From: Holtiella tumoricola
Lineage (GTDB): Bacteria; Bacillota; Clostridia; Lachnospirales; Cellulosilyticaceae
Assembly (NCBI RefSeq): GCF_027857615.1
Contig: NZ_JAQIFT010000061.1
Location: 1-64,000 of the forward strand
DNA length: 64,000 bases
Direction of reading: 5' to 3'
This document shows, in pieces, positions 62,126 through 64,000 of the stretch. The stretch's first letter is position 1. Each line of letters starts with the position of its first letter. The translations under genes were made by a program, and so were the position numbers. The notes beneath the pieces were generated by a model that searched no databases, was not told the DNA's origin, and was given only the letters and a program-made list of their open reading frames with translations.

Positions 62126-64000
62126 TTATAGTTTAAACTGAGTGAGACTTGCTAAGAGTTCATCTGAAAGGGTTGCTAGCTTACGACATTCTTCTGTTAA
62201 ATTCTCGATGGTCGCACTTTGCTCTTCTACATTTGCAGAGGACTCCTCAGTACTTGCTGCATACTCTTCAGCAATTTGTGATAGTGCAGTAAGTAGTCTA
62301 AGCATTTCATCTTTATTTTCATTCATTACTTTTGCAGTTTGTTCTAAATCTCCTAAGTTATTTTGTGTGGTCAGTACAGAACTCTTAATTGTATTGTATT
62401 GTCCTCTTGTATGATCAACATGTTTCACTTGATCCATTACTGTATTAGAACAGGTTTGTACTTGCTCTACAGCTGAAACAATCAAGGACTGAATGTCTGA
62501 AACAACTTGGTTAATTTCTTGAGAAGAAGCTGCACTTTGCTCCGCTAATTTTTTAATTTGGCTAGCCACAACAGCAAAGCCTGAACCTGCTTCTCCTGCT
62601 CTTGCTGCTTCTATAGCTGCATTTAAAGCTAATAAATTCGTTTGATGAGCAATGGTACCTATTGTCTCATTCATTTCTTCTATTTTATGACTATATGTAT
62701 TAATGGATTCAATAGAGCTTTGTACTTGTGAGGTAGCTTCTTGGATAAATCCTGTATTTTGTATCAACTCATTGAGTATATGTTGTCCATCTGTTACAGC
62801 GGTATCAACTGCCTGAGTTGACTCGTCTAGAGAATTAATGTTGGCAATGTTATGCTGTATGTTATCAGCAAGTAAGTTTGTTTTTTCTAAACCAGATTGG
62901 ATTTGATGAGCTTGTGTAGTAGCACCTTCAGCAATATTGGCTACACCACCTGCTAAGTCTTCTGCTACACGAGCCATTTGAGTAAGGTTTTCTAAAAGTT
63001 CTTGTGAAGATTGATTGACTTCAACGCCTGATTCATTCACTTGATTAATGAGTGTAGAAACATTGGATTTCATAGTCATGAAGTTGTTGGCAAGCATACC
63101 TAATTCATCTACTCTTACACATAATTGGTCTGCAATGGTAAAAGTAAAATCACCTTTAGCCAACTGCATGCAGTATGTTCCTAGTAATTTTAAAGCTTGC
63201 ATTTGTTTTTGCACACATAGGAAAATAGCAATACCAGTTACAACAAGTATAGTTACTAAACCTACTATAATTACATTAATCATTAAGTTTACTTCTCTTA
63301 AAAATTCACTGCTTGGCAACGAAGCTATGACCTTCCATCCGTTGAGCTCACAAATGTCAAGTGCACCATATAGTACATCACTACTATTGGTATATTCAGT
63401 TATTCCTTTTATATTGGATTGTACAAGATTGAGTAGGTTAGCATCTACACCTATTTCACTAATTGGCTGTAAAATATATTCTGCATTCTCATGATAGAAT
63501 ACGGTATCATCTGCTGTTAAGATTGTTAAATAACCTGTTTCACCTACTTGAATAGATTTTGCTATATCTATAATAGTATCTATCTTTATATTCATTCCAG
63601 TGATACCAACAATTTGATTATTTACTTTAATAGGCTTTGCTAAACTTACGATATATTCACCAGTAAATGTATCGACGTAAGGTGGTGTAAGTGCAACGTC
63701 TTTTCCCTCTTTCATAATAGGCCCATACCATAATCTTTCACTGGCTTTATAGCCTTTAGCAGGTGCCTGTCCCTGATGATTAAGCAAAATATCTGCATCT
63801 ATATCATAAAACCATGCTGCCATGACTACATCTTCATTCTTTTGTAGTTCATTCATTGTCCCAATAATTGCTTCATAGTTTGGATGATTAGACAACGCCT
63901 CATGACTAGAGCTCTCACTTAACATTTCAGAGAACATTGGATTATAAGTAAATGGTGTTAAAAGCTGTAGATAATCTTGAAAATAATCATTTACTTCAAC
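62126..64000 (-). CDS. Methyl-accepting chemotaxis protein (5' end outside window)
   Basis: At least 624 residues; the frame stays open to the window edge (codons from 64000 read VEVNDYFQDYLQLLTPFTYNPM), so the start is beyond it. A dCache extracellular domain (WFYDIDADILLNHQGQ, VSLAKPIKVNNQIVGITGMNIKID, GYLTILTADDTVFYHEN) precedes a membrane helix (INVIIVGLVTILVVTGIAIFL), a HAMP domain and a long MCP signalling domain with the conserved tip (IGTIAHQTNLLALNAAIEAARAGEAGSGFAVVASQIKKLAEQSA). It should sense a small ligand and control CheA. Confidence 0.95.
   Translation of the reverse strand, partial: VEVNDYFQDYLQLLTPFTYNPMFSEMLSESSSHEALSNHPNYEAIIGTMNELQKNEDVVMAAWFYDIDADILLNHQGQAPAKGYKASERLWYGPIMKEGKDVALTPPYVDTFTGEYIVSLAKPIKVNNQIVGITGMNIKIDTIIDIAKSIQVGETGYLTILTADDTVFYHENAEYILQPISEIGVDANLLNLVQSNIKGITEYTNSSDVLYGALDICELNGWKVIASLPSSEFLREVNLMINVIIVGLVTILVVTGIAIFLCVQKQMQALKLLGTYCMQLAKGDFTFTIADQLCVRVDELGMLANNFMTMKSNVSTLINQVNESGVEVNQSSQELLENLTQMARVAEDLAGGVANIAEGATTQAHQIQSGLEKTNLLADNIQHNIANINSLDESTQAVDTAVTDGQHILNELIQNTGFIQEATSQVQSSIESINTYSHKIEEMNETIGTIAHQTNLLALNAAIEAARAGEAGSGFAVVASQIKKLAEQSAASSQEINQVVSDIQSLIVSAVEQVQTCSNTVMDQVKHVDHTRGQYNTIKSSVLTTQNNLGDLEQTAKVMNENKDEMLRLLTALSQIAEEYAASTEESSANVEEQSATIENLTEECRKLATLSDELLASLTQFKL

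Overview
The window reads as chromosome from a low-G+C, endospore-forming clostridium. Supporting signs are strong Shine-Dalgarno sites, S-layer-homology (SLH) proteins, GHKL/LytTR two-component systems, a BclA-like collagen glycoprotein behind a sigma-K-like promoter, and c-di-GMP enzymes. A Lachnospirales-type organism such as Cellulosilyticum is my best guess; no rRNA or tRNA gene was seen to confirm it.

Layout. 1-7.6 kb: a broken Rpn-type nuclease gene, an SLH surface protein, a PemK/MazF-like protein, a GHKL/LytTR pair and a VanZ-like protein. 7.6-17.1 kb: a sugar nucleotidyltransferase, then a surface-fibre locus transcribed leftward: NarL-type kinase and regulator, SipW-type signal peptidase, DUF5305 protein, three TasA/camelysin-like secreted proteins (one with an LPKTG anchor) and a class D sortase. 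A palindrome with 7-2-7 NarL geometry lies upstream of two of the secreted-protein genes. 17.3-18.7 kb: an exported peptide made of five 11-residue repeats, divergent from an HTH-TPR regulator, which looks like an RRNPP quorum-sensing pair. 18.8-24.4 kb: a cyclase-fold protein and a cold-shock protein that share a promoter/leader element present three times, then two paralogous SLH proteins. 25-33 kb: a PHP phosphoesterase, the collagen-like spore glycoprotein, and overlapping genes for an EIIC-EAL fusion and a TPR-GAF-GGDEF cyclase.

33.3-47.8 kb: one leftward cell-surface polysaccharide operon. It opens with PglE/PglC/PglD-like genes behind a leader of about 400 nt, continues through glycosyltransferases, an EpsG-like polymerase, a pyruvyl transferase, a flippase (plus a flippase remnant), a PP-loop enzyme and an Fe-S protein, and ends with a second sugar nucleotidyltransferase.

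47.9-51.9 kb: a compact alternative-sigma locus. It holds a small sigma factor, YvrJ, DUF2922 and DUF1659 proteins, a phage-type replication protein, a gene-free, strongly structured region of about 530 nt that looks like a large noncoding RNA, and a peptidoglycan amidase. Three promoters with identical architecture (CGAC-N17-GGCGTATGTA) feed these units.

51.9-64 kb: a sulfatase, a carbohydrate ABC importer, an AraC-type membrane regulator, a Cache-GHKL/LytTR pair and a chemoreceptor cut by the window end.

The most novel-looking items are the sigma/ncRNA locus, the repeat-peptide/RRNPP pair, the triplicated cold-shock leader and the sortase/SipW/TasA locus with its predicted operators. All assignments rest on reading motifs and gene order; no database search was possible.
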